64,000 nucleotides of DNA from Bradyrhizobium liaoningense (GTDB lineage: Bacteria; Pseudomonadota; Alphaproteobacteria; Rhizobiales; Xanthobacteraceae). The translations under genes and the position numbers were made by a program. The notes under the pieces are model-generated. The model had not been told where the DNA came from. It ran no database searches and saw only the letters and a list, made by a program, of their open reading frames with translations. The stretch lies in the NCBI RefSeq assembly GCF_018130955.1, contig NZ_JAFCJM010000005.1, positions 1 through 64,000 of the forward strand, given 5' to 3'. Position 1 is the first letter of the stretch, and every line of letters begins with the position of its first letter. Positions 56,001 to 64,000 of this stretch are shown piece by piece.

Positions 56001-56850
56001 CCGGAGCTTCACGCCGAGCCGCATGCTCATCTATCTCTTCGTCTTGCTGGTCGCGGTCGCGTGGCTCGTGCCGCTGATCATCGTCATCCTGAACTCGCTG
56101 CGCAGCAACGAGGAGATCGCGCAGACCTCGATGATCGGTTGGCCGCTGCAGTGGGCCTTTCGCAACTACCTCACGGCCTGGTCCAACTTCTGCGTTGCGC
56201 AGACCTGCGCCGGCATCCGTCCCTACATGCTGAATTCCGCACTCGTGACCATTCCCGCGACGATCTTCTCCACCCTGCTCGGTGCGGTCGCCGGTTACGC
56301 GATTTCGCTCTGGCGCTTTCGCGGCGATCAGTGGATCTATGGCATCGTTACGCTCGGCATCTTCCTGCCGCAGCAGATGCGCCTGCTGCCCTGGACCATC
56401 GTGCTGCGCGACACCGGCATGATGAATACGCTGACGGGCCTGGTGCTGATCCACACGATCCAGGGGCTCTCCTTCACCGTGTTGTTCTGCCGGAACTACT
56501 ACGTGTCGATCCCGCAGGAGCTGATCAGGGCCGCGCGCATCGACGGCGCGGGGTTCTTCCGGATTTTCTGGCGCATCATCCTGCCGCTCTCGCCGCCCAT
56601 CCTGGTCGTCACCATCATCTGGCAGTTCACGCATATCTGGAACGAGTTCCTCTATGGCGTGACATTCACGACCGGCCAACAGCAGCCGGTCACGGCCGCG
56701 CTGATTGCGCTCTCGGCCGCGGTCGCCGATATCCCGCAGCATGGCGTACAAAGCGCCGCGGTGATGATCGCGGCCCTGCCCACCCTGCTGATCTACCTGA
56801 TCGGTGGCAAATACTTCGTACGCGGGCTTACCGCCGGCGCCGTGAAATGA
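55993..56850 (+). CDS. Sugar ABC transporter permease (MalG/UgpE type)
   Basis: The 285-residue permease has six membrane helices and the EAA loop RAARIDGAGFFRIFWRIILPL. The ATG at 55993 overlaps the previous gene by 8 bp. With the first permease it forms the transmembrane channel of the sugar importer. Confidence 0.94.
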   Translation: MRDRSFTPSRMLIYLFVLLVAVAWLVPLIIVILNSLRSNEEIAQTSMIGWPLQWAFRNYLTAWSNFCVAQTCAGIRPYMLNSALVTIPATIFSTLLGAVAGYAISLWRFRGDQWIYGIVTLGIFLPQQMRLLPWTIVLRDTGMMNTLTGLVLIHTIQGLSFTVLFCRNYYVSIPQELIRAARIDGAGFFRIFWRIILPLSPPILVVTIIWQFTHIWNEFLYGVTFTTGQQQPVTAALIALSAAVADIPQHGVQSAAVMIAALPTLLIYLIGGKYFVRGLTAGAVK

Positions 56851-56860
56851 AGGGGAAGTC

Positions 56861-57976
56861 ATGGCAGCGTTGAGCATTCGTACCCTGTCGAAGCGTTACG
56901 CCAATCTGGAGGTGCTGAAGGGGATCAATCTCGACATCGAGAGCGGCGAGTTTACGGTGCTGGTCGGTCCGTCCGGTTGCGGCAAGTCCACTTTGCTCAA
57001 CATCGTCGCCGGGCTCGATCGTCCGAGCTCCGGCACCATCGAGATCGGCGGACGCGTCGTCAACGACGTCGAGCCGAAGGACCGCGACATTGCCATGGTG
57101 TTCCAGTCCTACGCACTCTATCCGTCGATGACGGTGCGCCAGAACATCACCTTCGGAATGGAATGCCGCAACGTGCCGAAGGCGGAGCAGGAGGCGGCGC
57201 TGGCGAACGTGGCGCGTCTGCTCCAGATCGAACCGCTGCTGGGACGCAAGCCGTCGCAGCTCTCGGGCGGCCAGCGCCAGCGCGTAGCGATGGGGCGTGC
57301 GCTGGTGCGCGATCCTCTGCTCTTCCTGTTCGACGAGCCGCTCTCCAACCTCGACGCAAAACTGCGGGTCGAGATGCGGATGGAGATCAAGCGGCTGCAT
57401 CAGCGGATCGGCGCCACCATCGTCTACGTCACCCACGACCAGATCGAGGCGATGACCATGGCGACGCGGATCGCGGTGATGCATCAGGGCGCCGTGCAGC
57501 AGTTCGCCGACCCCGATACGGTGTACCGCTATCCCGCCAATCTGTTCGTCGCGCGCTTCATGGGCTCGCCGCCGATGAACACGATGCCCGCGAGGCTGGT
57601 GGCGGACGACGGTGGCCCGGTGGTGGTGATCGGCGCAGGACGGCCGGATGAAGTGCGGCTGCGCCTCAACGGCTACGACGCTGCCGCATCCTATGTCGGC
57701 CGCGACGTGGTGCTGGGCATCAGGCCGGAATGCATTGCCGAGGGCGGCCGCGTGTTTTCGTCCGGATCGGGCGCGCCGATTGTTGTCGATGCGCCGGTGG
57801 AGATGGTTGAACCCACGGGAGCCGAGACCATCGTGCTGCTGCGGCTCGGCGGGGAGACCGCACAGGCGCGCATTTCGCCGGACGTGCGGCCGGTGCCGGG
57901 CGAACGCGCCTCCTTCGCGCTCGACACGCGCCGCATCTGCCTGTTCGACCCTGAGACGGAGCGGCTGATCGCATGA
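56861..57976 (+). CDS. Sugar ABC transporter ATPase (UgpC/MalK type)
   Basis: The 371-residue ATPase has Walker A GPSGCGKST (36-44), Q-loop VFQSYALYPSM, signature LSGGQRQRVAMGRAL, Walker B LFLFDEPLSNLD and H-loop VYVTHDQIEAM. A C-terminal TOBE regulatory domain follows. It powers the adjacent permeases. Its last codons overlap the SDR gene by four bases. A broken relative of this family lies at 15522-15633. Confidence 0.96.
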   Translation: MAALSIRTLSKRYANLEVLKGINLDIESGEFTVLVGPSGCGKSTLLNIVAGLDRPSSGTIEIGGRVVNDVEPKDRDIAMVFQSYALYPSMTVRQNITFGMECRNVPKAEQEAALANVARLLQIEPLLGRKPSQLSGGQRQRVAMGRALVRDPLLFLFDEPLSNLDAKLRVEMRMEIKRLHQRIGATIVYVTHDQIEAMTMATRIAVMHQGAVQQFADPDTVYRYPANLFVARFMGSPPMNTMPARLVADDGGPVVVIGAGRPDEVRLRLNGYDAAASYVGRDVVLGIRPECIAEGGRVFSSGSGAPIVVDAPVEMVEPTGAETIVLLRLGGETAQARISPDVRPVPGERASFALDTRRICLFDPETERLIA

Positions 57977-58737
57977 CTGAATCAAGCTATTCCGGCCTTG
58001 CGGGTCGCGTCGTCCTGATCACGGGCGGCGCCAGCGGCATCGGCGCCGCGTTCGTGCGGGCCTTTGCCGCCCAGAGATCCCGAGTCGCCTTTCTCGACAT
58101 CGACACCGACGCCGGCGAGGCGCTGGCGCGCGAGGTGACCGGGACGTCCGGCTCTGCACCGCTGTTCGTGCCCTGTGACCTGCTCGACATCGAGGCGCTG
58201 CGTGCGGCGATCGATCGCGTTCATGGGGCGCTTGGGGACGCCGCCGTACTCGTGAACAACGCCGCCAACGACCAGCGGCAGGTGCTGGCCGAGGTCACGC
58301 CCGAACAATTCGACTGGACGATCGGCGTCAACCTCAAGCACGTCTTCTTCGCCGCGCAGGCAGTGGTGCCGCAGATGCGCGCGCGCGGCGGCGGCTCGAT
58401 CATCAACATGTCCTCGATTGCATGGATGCGCGGCGCGCCGGCGCTGCCGACCTATGCCGCGGCGAAGGCGGCGATCGTCGGCTTCACCAATTCGCTGGCC
58501 CGGATCGTCGGCCCCGACCGCATCCGCGTCAATGCCATCGCGCCCGGCATGGTCATCACTGAACGCCAGCGCCGGCTGTGGTATCCGGACGGGCGGCAAA
58601 TCACCGAGATGCGCGCCCGCCAGGCCGTCCCTGACGCGGTGACGCCCGACGACATCGCGCAGTTCGCGCTGTTCCTGGCGTCCGACGACAGCCAGCGCAT
58701 CACGCGCCAGTGCATCCAGGTCGACGGCGGTCTGTGA
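57973..58737 (+). CDS. Short-chain dehydrogenase/reductase (probable sugar dehydrogenase)
   Basis: The 254-residue SDR has the cofactor motif TGGASGIG, NNAAND, catalytic Ser in INMSSIAWM and YxxxK as YAAAK, and the C-terminal IQVDGGL. The start overlaps the ATPase stop (ATGA), so it is part of the sugar operon. It is probably an aldose or sugar-alcohol 1-dehydrogenase acting on the imported sugar, in the non-phosphorylated route common in rhizobia (inferred). Confidence 0.9.
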   Translation: MTESSYSGLAGRVVLITGGASGIGAAFVRAFAAQRSRVAFLDIDTDAGEALAREVTGTSGSAPLFVPCDLLDIEALRAAIDRVHGALGDAAVLVNNAANDQRQVLAEVTPEQFDWTIGVNLKHVFFAAQAVVPQMRARGGGSIINMSSIAWMRGAPALPTYAAAKAAIVGFTNSLARIVGPDRIRVNAIAPGMVITERQRRLWYPDGRQITEMRARQAVPDAVTPDDIAQFALFLASDDSQRITRQCIQVDGGL

Positions 58738-58874
58738 AGGAGAGCATGGGCGCAGAGCTCCCTTGTTTCGCCCGCTCCGCGACGTAAGTTTGGCGCTGAT
58801 TACCATGCCGGCGGAAACGACGACTTGCCGCCGCGGCCGGTGCTCGCCAAGTAATGCCAACCAGGGATCCATCG

Positions 58875-59657
58875 ATGAGCGCGGAAAAGCCAGCCGACAT
58901 CGTCAGCTACAAACTCGTCGGCAACGTCGCGCGCATCACACTGGCCCGGCCACCGGTCAACGCGCTGAGCCTGGAGGTGATCCGCAGCGTGGTCGCGGGC
59001 TTCCGCCGCGCCGCCGCCGATCCCGGCGCGCGCGTGGTCGTGCTGGCTAGCGCGCTCGCCAAACGGTTCTCGGCCGGGCTCGACCTCGACATCCTCATGG
59101 GCAAGTCCGGCGCTGACGTCCGCGAATTTCTGCAGGCGCTCTACATCGACCTGTTTGACGCGCAGTATCATCTCGGAAAGCCGTCGATCGCGGCGGTGGG
59201 CGGTGCCGCGCGCGGCGGCGGCATGACCATGGCGGTGTCCTGCGACGTGGTGCTTGCAAGCGAAAGCGCCACTTTCGGCTATCCCGAGATCGAGGTCGGT
59301 GTCATTCCCTCGATCCACTATGCGCATCTGCCGCGCATCGTCGGGCGGCACCGCGCCTTCGAGCTGCTGTTCACCGGCCGCGCCTTCAGCGCGGTGGAAG
59401 CCTGCGAGATCGGCATCGTGAACCGCGTCGTTCCCGACACCGAGCTGGAGGCCGAGGTGGTGGGGCTCGCGGCGCAATTCGCGGCGAAGTCGGAAGCCGT
59501 GGTGCGGATGGGCCGCGCCGCCTTCATGCGCCAGATCGACCTCGACTACCGGCGCAGCATCGCCAGCGCGGTGGAGGATTTTTGCAACGTCGCGGCCACC
59601 GACGAGGCGCAGGAAGGGCTTCGGGCGTTCGTGGAAAAGCGCGCGCCGAAATGGTAG
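58875..59657 (+). CDS. Enoyl-CoA hydratase/isomerase family protein
   Basis: The 260-residue crotonase-fold protein has KRFSAGLDLDIL and AAVGGAARGGGMTMAVSCDVV for the oxyanion hole, and FGYPEIEVGVIPSIHYAHL near the second site. AGGGA precedes the ATG at 58875; an upstream ATG at 58854 is possible. It acts on an acyl-CoA, but the reaction is not clear. It is not obviously part of the sugar operon. Confidence 0.88.
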   Translation: MSAEKPADIVSYKLVGNVARITLARPPVNALSLEVIRSVVAGFRRAAADPGARVVVLASALAKRFSAGLDLDILMGKSGADVREFLQALYIDLFDAQYHLGKPSIAAVGGAARGGGMTMAVSCDVVLASESATFGYPEIEVGVIPSIHYAHLPRIVGRHRAFELLFTGRAFSAVEACEIGIVNRVVPDTELEAEVVGLAAQFAAKSEAVVRMGRAAFMRQIDLDYRRSIASAVEDFCNVAATDEAQEGLRAFVEKRAPKW

Positions 59658-59663
59658 GAGGGA

Positions 59664-60512
59664 CTACCGCCCCCAGCGGTCCTGCCAGATCTTCTCGCCG
59701 ATCAGGCAGTTTACCCGCGGCTCCTTGTCGGCGACGCGCATCACCGGACGGTCGGGCGTGCGGCCGGCGACTTCCAGCAGGAGCTTTGTGCGGATCGCTT
59801 CCTTGAACTTCTCGCGGTCCTTGATCGAGACCACGAATGAGCCGGGACCGCCGATCACGCAGTCCTCGTAGTAATAGTCGAGATTGTCGATATCCATGGT
59901 CGAGTAGGACGGCTCCTTGACCATGATCGGCAGGCCGTTGATGACGATGCCCTTCTCCAGCGCCGCATCCCGCGACACCGTGACCGGGCCGCCATTGTTG
60001 TTGGGGCCATCGCCGGAAATGTCGATGACGCGGCGCAGGCCCCGATAGGGATCCTCGTCGAACAACGGCATCGCAAAGTTGATGGCGCCGGAGATCGAGG
60101 TGCGCGAGGCCCGACGGATCGGCGTCTTCATGATCTCGGCCGCGACCGCATCCGCGGTCTCGGGGCCGTCGATCAGCCGCCAGGGGATGATGATCTTCTG
60201 GTCGCTCGATGCCGCCCATTCGAAATAGGTCACGGCGATGCGGCCGTTCGGGCCAGCCTTTAGCGCCTGCAAGAATTCCTTCGACTGGATCGCCTGCGCA
60301 TAGCCTTCGCGCTGGATCGCGAGCTCGTCCATGTCCATGGAGTAGGAGACGTCGACCGCGAGGATCAGCTCGACGTCGACCGCCTGCGCGTCCTTCTCGG
60401 CCGCCAGCCGCTGTGGCTGGTACTTTGGCCCCGGTGCAGCGACGCCCGCGACGTCGCTCCCGGCAAGCATACCGGCCACCAGCACAGCCCCGATCGAGAA
60501 CAACAAGCGCAT
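59664..60512 (-). CDS. Secreted VWA-like DUF1194 protein
   Basis: The 282-residue protein has a signal peptide (to about residue 26) and a von Willebrand A-like domain with the metal-binding MIDAS motif DVSYSMD. A later ISGDGPNNNGG and a C-terminal NCLIGEKIWQDRW with paired cysteines fit DUF1194. Such domains bind proteins through a divalent metal, probably in the periplasm. Function is unknown; it converges with the enoyl-CoA hydratase gene. Confidence 0.85.
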   Translation of the reverse strand: MRLLFSIGAVLVAGMLAGSDVAGVAAPGPKYQPQRLAAEKDAQAVDVELILAVDVSYSMDMDELAIQREGYAQAIQSKEFLQALKAGPNGRIAVTYFEWAASSDQKIIIPWRLIDGPETADAVAAEIMKTPIRRASRTSISGAINFAMPLFDEDPYRGLRRVIDISGDGPNNNGGPVTVSRDAALEKGIVINGLPIMVKEPSYSTMDIDNLDYYYEDCVIGGPGSFVVSIKDREKFKEAIRTKLLLEVAGRTPDRPVMRVADKEPRVNCLIGEKIWQDRWGR

Positions 60513-60732
60513 CGCGCCCTCCCGTCGTATGTCGCAATGGTGACACGCAATCGCGCTTCCGCAAAGTGCGAAGATGAGTTCAGCTTCACATTCGAGTTAG
60601 CCCGCGCGTAACGTCTGTGCGTTCGGAACAGCCGCGCGGCCAGAGCGCGGCGACAAAGCGTTGAAAGCGGGGCGCGCGCGCCGGCCGCCCTATTGTGCGG
60701 CGCGATTTCCATGCTAGGCTTGCGACGCAGAT

Positions 60733-60796
60733 GGGGATGGAGTCCCCCGACAACCGCCCGGCGACGAACTTGATCGTATTGGGCTGATGACTCCTG
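60733..60796 (+). ncRNA. Fluoride riboswitch (crcB motif)
   Basis: The sequence shows the fluoride-aptamer layout: GGGGATGGAGTCCCCC (60733-60748), then CAACCGCCC, a variable hairpin loop, and GGGCTGATGACTCCT (60781-60795). GGAGT pairs with ACTCC, GCCC with GGGC, and GGGG with CCCC in the pseudoknot. It lies upstream of two FluC genes, the known target of this riboswitch. With the terminator that follows, fluoride binding would allow transcription to go on. Confidence 0.93.
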
Positions 60797-60844
60797 CTTG
60801 AGGTGAGGCAACAAGAGGCCTCTGCCTTTGGCGGGAGCATGGAC

Positions 60845-60868
60845 AACCCGCCGTTGGCGGGTTTTTTG
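60845..60868 (+). terminator. Intrinsic terminator in the fluoride leader (expression platform)
   Basis: AACCCGCC-GTT-GGCGGGTT is followed by a run of T (60862-60867). It lies about 50 bp after the aptamer and about 20 bp before the first gene, so it works as the off-switch of the riboswitch. Confidence 0.88.
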
Positions 60869-60883
60869 TTGCCTAAGCGCGAG

Positions 60884-62116
60884 ATGCAAGACGTGACGAC
60901 GACCGAGCCAAATCCATCCCGCGCCCGGATCCCCAAGGGGATCTGGGTGCTCGGCTTCGTCTCGATGCTGATGGATATCTCCTCCGAGATGATTCACGCC
61001 CTGCTCCCGGTCTATCTCGTCACCGTGCTCGGCACCTCGACGCTCACCGTCGGCTTCATCGAGGGCATTGCGGAGGCAACCGCCTCGATCACAAAGATCT
61101 TCTCGGGTGCGCTGTCGGATTGGCTGGGCAAGCGCAAGGTGCTGGCGGCGCTAGGCTACGGTCTCGCGGCGCTGACAAAGCCGCTGTTTCCGCTCGCGCC
61201 CAGCGCAGGCTGGCTGGTGGCGGCGCGCTTCATCGACCGCGTCGGCAAGGGCATCCGCGGCGCACCGCGCGATGCGCTGATCGCGGACATCGCGCCCGCA
61301 GGGCTGCGCGGCGCAAGCTTTGGGCTCCGCCAGTCGCTCGACACGATCGGCGCCTTCGTCGGGCCGCTGCTCGCCATTCTCCTGATGTGGTGGACATCAG
61401 ACAATTTCACGGCCGTGTTCTGGGTCGCGGTGCTGCCGGCGTTCCTGTCCTTCGCCCTGATCGCGTTCGCGGTCAGCGAGCCCGAGCCGGCAGCCGGGCA
61501 GGAGGCAACGGGAAACCCGCTCAACTTCGCCGCGATGCGGCAGCTCGGCGCGGTCTATTGGCGCATCGTGGCCGTCGGCATCGTCTTCACGTTGGCGCGC
61601 TTCAGCGAAGCCTTCCTGATCCTGCGGGCGCAGAACATCGGGCTCAACGCGATGTGGGTGCCGGCCGTGCTGGTGCTGATGAACATCGTCTACGCCCTGT
61701 CGGCCTATCCGGCCGGCGTGCTCTCCGACCGGATCAACCGGACCGGGCTGCTCGCCCTTGGCCTGGTGTTCCTCGCGGGCGCCGATCTGGCGCTGGCGCT
61801 GCTGCCGAGCCTTGCCGGCCTCGCTCTCGGGGTCGTGCTGTGGGGCTTGCACATGGGGCTGACGCAGGGTCTGTTCGCCGCGCTGGTCGCCGACAGCGCG
61901 CCGCCCAGCCTGCGCGGCACCGCGTTCGGCTATTTCAACCTGTTCACCGGGATTGCAATGCTCGCGGCGAGCATCATTGCGGGTGCGCTGTGGGACAATT
62001 TTGGCCCGGCCGTCACATTCCTCGCGGGGCTCGGCTTTGCGCTGGTCTCCCTCGCCGGGCTGCTTGCGATCGGCAATGGAATCACGCAAGCCGCCAGCGC
62101 GGCGGAGAAGCAATAA
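60884..62116 (+). CDS. MFS transporter under fluoride-riboswitch control
   Basis: The 410-residue protein has 12 membrane helices and MFS motif A-like loops (FSGALSDWLGKRKVL and YPAGVLSDRINRTG). The ATG at 60884 lies beyond the leader terminator; an upstream in-frame ATG (60803) is within the riboswitch leader and was rejected. It is the first gene of the riboswitch operon, ahead of the FluC pair. The role could be export of fluoride or of another compound that accompanies it (inferred). Confidence 0.88.
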   Translation: MQDVTTTEPNPSRARIPKGIWVLGFVSMLMDISSEMIHALLPVYLVTVLGTSTLTVGFIEGIAEATASITKIFSGALSDWLGKRKVLAALGYGLAALTKPLFPLAPSAGWLVAARFIDRVGKGIRGAPRDALIADIAPAGLRGASFGLRQSLDTIGAFVGPLLAILLMWWTSDNFTAVFWVAVLPAFLSFALIAFAVSEPEPAAGQEATGNPLNFAAMRQLGAVYWRIVAVGIVFTLARFSEAFLILRAQNIGLNAMWVPAVLVLMNIVYALSAYPAGVLSDRINRTGLLALGLVFLAGADLALALLPSLAGLALGVVLWGLHMGLTQGLFAALVADSAPPSLRGTAFGYFNLFTGIAMLAASIIAGALWDNFGPAVTFLAGLGFALVSLAGLLAIGNGITQAASAAEKQ

Positions 62117-62132
62117 TGGGAGATATCGGGAC

Positions 62133-62522
62133 GTGCTGAGCGGATTGATCGCGATCATGATCGGCAGCGTGCTCGGCGGATGCGCGCGCTATTTCATCTC
62201 CGGCGCCATTGCCCGCCGGATGGGCGAGACCTTTCCCTGGGGGACGCTCACCATCAACGTCACCGGGGCGTTCATCATCGGCGTCTTCGGCGCGCTCGCC
62301 ACCCATCCCGGCTCGCTGTTTGCCGCGCCCAATCCGTGGCTGTTCGCGGTGACCGGCCTCCTCGGCTGCTACACCACCGTGTCCTCGTTCAGCCTGCAAA
62401 CACTGACGCTCGCGCGCACCGGCGAGCAGCTCCACGCGGTCGGCAACATCCTCGCCTCGGTCGGATTGTGCCTTGCCGCGGTCAGTTGCGGCTTCCTCCT
62501 CGCCGACAGTCTTGGGGGCTAG
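62133..62522 (+). CDS. Fluoride channel subunit FluC/CrcB (first of a pair)
   Basis: The 129-residue protein has four membrane helices and FluC motifs: GGCARYFISG, TINVTGAFIIG (pore asparagine) and GCYTTVSSFSLQT. FluC forms dimers of opposite topology that let fluoride out. The GTG at 62133 gives the usual N-terminus. A second gene follows after 6 bp, as in organisms with heterodimeric FluC. Confidence 0.93.
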   Translation: MLSGLIAIMIGSVLGGCARYFISGAIARRMGETFPWGTLTINVTGAFIIGVFGALATHPGSLFAAPNPWLFAVTGLLGCYTTVSSFSLQTLTLARTGEQLHAVGNILASVGLCLAAVSCGFLLADSLGG

Positions 62523-62528
62523 AACGCG

Positions 62529-62957
62529 ATGACCGCCCTCTCCTCCGCTGATCGCTGGCGCAGCGCCGTGCTCTATGCGTGGGTGGCCGCCGGCAGCATT
62601 GTCGGCGGGCTTGCACGCTACCTCACCGGGCTCGCGCTCGACACCGGGCCCGGCTTCCCCTGGAACACGCTGTTCATCAACGCGCTCGGCTCGCTGATCA
62701 TCGGTTTCTACGCGACGCTGACCGGCCCGGACGGGCGCGTGCTGGCGCGGCCCGAGCACCGGCAGTTCGTCATGACCGGCTTCTGCGGCGGCTACACCAC
62801 CTTCTCGACCTTCAGCCTGGAAACCTTCCGCCTGTTCCACACCGGCATGAAGTACACTGCGCTCGCCTATATCGGCGCATCGCTGATCTGTTGGCTGGTG
62901 TCGGTGTGGCTCGGCCACATGATGGCGGCCCGCTACAATCGCTTGAAGAGGAGTTGA
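62529..62957 (+). CDS. Fluoride channel subunit FluC/CrcB (second of a pair)
   Basis: The 142-residue protein has four membrane helices with GGLARYLTGL, LFINALGSLIIGF and the full signature GFCGGYTTFSTFSLE. It probably pairs in antiparallel fashion with the product of the previous gene to form a fluoride channel in the inner membrane. Confidence 0.94.
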   Translation: MTALSSADRWRSAVLYAWVAAGSIVGGLARYLTGLALDTGPGFPWNTLFINALGSLIIGFYATLTGPDGRVLARPEHRQFVMTGFCGGYTTFSTFSLETFRLFHTGMKYTALAYIGASLICWLVSVWLGHMMAARYNRLKRS

Positions 62958-62959
62958 TC

Positions 62960-63301
62960 ATGCAGATTCCCAGTCAGGCCGTGTCGCTGCGGATCTTCAT
63001 CGGCGAGAGCGATCATTTCGACGGCAAGCCGCTCTATGAAGCGATCGTGATCAAGGCGCGCGAGCAGCATCTCGCCGGCGCCACCGTGCTGCGCGGCCCC
63101 ATGGGTTTTGGCAAGTCGAGCCGGCTGCACACCTCAAAGATCCTGCGGCTGTCGGAGGATTTGCCGCTCCTGATCGAGATCGTGGACAGCGAGGACAACA
63201 TCAATGCATTCCTGCCCATCCTGGACGGCATGATGTCGAGCGGGCTGATCACCTTGGAGAAGGTCCAGGTCCTGCAATATGGTGAGAAGGCCGCTGGCTG
63301 A
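62960..63301 (+). CDS. DUF190 family protein linked to fluoride channels
   Basis: The 113-residue protein has a PII-like ferredoxin fold of DUF190 (RIFIGESDHFDGKPLYEAIV, RGPMGFGKSSRLHTSKILRL). DUF190 genes often accompany crcB and are thought to aid fluoride resistance in an unknown way. GAGGAG precedes the ATG, two bases after the second FluC gene. Confidence 0.9.
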   Translation: MQIPSQAVSLRIFIGESDHFDGKPLYEAIVIKAREQHLAGATVLRGPMGFGKSSRLHTSKILRLSEDLPLLIEIVDSEDNINAFLPILDGMMSSGLITLEKVQVLQYGEKAAG

Positions 63302-63338
63302 GCGCTGCGGCTGAACCGGTGGTGTTTCAGGAGGCGGA

Positions 63339-63644
63339 ATGAGCGAGACCGTCACCAAGCGTAAAACCAGGACGAAGACCAAGGTCGAACGGCCGCGGCT
63401 GCACAAGGTCATCCTGATCAACGACGACTACACGCCACGTGAATTCGTTACCATGGTGCTGAAGGCCGAGTTCCGCATGACAGAGGACCAGGCCTACAAG
63501 GTGATGATAACAGCGCATAAGCTCGGCGCCTGTGTGGTCGCCGTCTTCACCAAGGACGTCGCCGAGACCAAGGCGACGCGTGCCACCGACGCCGGCCGCG
63601 CCAAGGGCTATCCGCTCTTGTTTACCACTGAGCCGGAGGAATAG
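63339..63644 (+). CDS. clpS: ATP-dependent Clp protease adaptor ClpS
   Basis: The 101-residue protein has the ClpS core HKVILINDDYTPREFVTMVL and the later MITAHKLGACVVAVFTKDVAE. It delivers N-end-rule substrates to ClpAP. The gene follows the DUF190 gene but is probably separately regulated. The next gene expected on the right would be clpA in many alphaproteobacteria. Confidence 0.94.
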   Translation: MSETVTKRKTRTKTKVERPRLHKVILINDDYTPREFVTMVLKAEFRMTEDQAYKVMITAHKLGACVVAVFTKDVAETKATRATDAGRAKGYPLLFTTEPEE

Positions 63645-63731
63645 CGGCGCGGCGGCAAGACGACGGCGCATGCGCGCAATTTTAGCGATCGCCGCTACCT
63701 CTGGTTTAATCTCGTGTGGCACGACCGTGCG

Positions 63732-64000
63732 ATGACAATCGCACTGCGCAAGCAACTCGAGCTCCAGCCCGCCCGCCCCGAGACCTCGTTCGGCCCCTTC
63801 AAGCTGCTGCACGCCCTGCCCTGGCTGATCCTGGCCGCAGCCATGCGGGTGATCGCCTTCGGCGGCGGCGTGGCGCTGCCGGCGACCATCGTCTCCGATC
63901 TCTCGATCCTGCTGGCCTTCTTTGCCACCGCGCAGCGGTCGATCGAGGTTGCCGGCGGCCAGTCGTCGCTCGGCGAACTGACCATGGGCGAGCAGTTCAA
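63732..64000 (+). CDS. Membrane protein, 3' end beyond the window (partial)
   Basis: An ATG at 63732 opens a frame without stops to the window end (89 codons). The product starts MTIALRKQLELQPARPETSF and has two hydrophobic segments (LLHALPWLILAAAMRVIAFG and TIVSDLSILLAFFATA). I do not recognise it. Open frame, GC-rich third positions and position after clpS support a gene; it is cut at 64000. Confidence 0.5.
   Translation, partial: MTIALRKQLELQPARPETSFGPFKLLHALPWLILAAAMRVIAFGGGVALPATIVSDLSILLAFFATAQRSIEVAGGQSSLGELTMGEQF

Noticed and set aside
60803-60883. Upstream start (ATG 60803) for the MFS gene in the fluoride operon
   Set aside because: It would lie in the riboswitch leader and read through the terminator hairpin; the ATG at 60884 gives the normal protein start.

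Overview
The window is GC-rich DNA from an alphaproteobacterium. Gene content and synteny (histone deacetylase-like gene, xseB, dxs, tlyA and an RNA methyltransferase in a row; class III PHA synthase; a complete sox system with soxCD; typical intergenic palindromic repeats) look most like Bradyrhizobium or a close relative. This assignment is an inference from gene content, not from a database search.

Layout. (1) 1-190: 5' tip of a leftward gene (possibly isocitrate lyase) divergent from a ScfR-type XRE regulator (191-1630), with palindromic operators between them. (2) 1780-15446: thiosulfate-oxidation locus. A leftward block carries soxW-soxX-Y-Z-A-B-C-D followed by two DsrE-like genes, an alpha/beta hydrolase, a cytochrome c and a YeeE/YedE transporter. 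Around it lie soxV, soxS, an ArsR repressor with the two sulfur-sensing cysteines, and a second YeeE/YedE transporter. (3) 15522-16290: a graveyard of three broken genes (ABC ATPase, zinc alcohol dehydrogenase, acetyl-CoA synthetase). (4) 16312-32685: leftward genes running, in transcription order, MFS carrier, citrate-type (2HCT) carrier, aconitase, NAD-type isocitrate dehydrogenase, ThDP enzyme, aldehyde dehydrogenase, Fe-alcohol dehydrogenase, phaE, phaC, CoA-transferase, phasin, hydrolase. Upstream of them are an orphan periplasmic binding protein and a TctD/TctE-like two-component system (32810-36091). (5) 36092-36737: a broken tyrosine recombinase beside tRNA-Gln, an integration scar. 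(6) 36982-51029: mainly core genes (acyl-CoA dehydrogenase, enoyl-CoA hydratase, 5'-nucleotidase, deacetylase, xseB, dxs, nucleoside deoxyribosyltransferase, tlyA, 23S rRNA methyltransferase-like, GNAT). (7) 51111-58737: DUF2278, VOC protein, and a ROK-regulated sugar ABC transporter with an SDR dehydrogenase. (8) 58875-60512: enoyl-CoA hydratase and a VWA/DUF1194 protein. (9) 60733-63301: a fluoride riboswitch with an intrinsic terminator, followed by an MFS transporter, two FluC/CrcB subunits and a DUF190 protein. (10) clpS and a truncated membrane protein at the right edge.

How genes work together. The sox genes encode periplasmic oxidation of thiosulfate to sulfate, with thiol-redox support (soxV, soxW, soxS) and a persulfide-responsive repressor. 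The most interesting part is section 4. Its enzymes can be ordered into a route from imported citrate through isocitrate and 2-oxoglutarate to succinic semialdehyde, then 4-hydroxybutyrate, its CoA ester and a polyester granule. Two transporter genes in it share a promoter block of about 70 bp with CTGTCA direct repeats, probably read by the neighbouring OmpR-type regulator or by PhoB. This is a hypothesis built from families and order; substrates cannot be read from the sequence.
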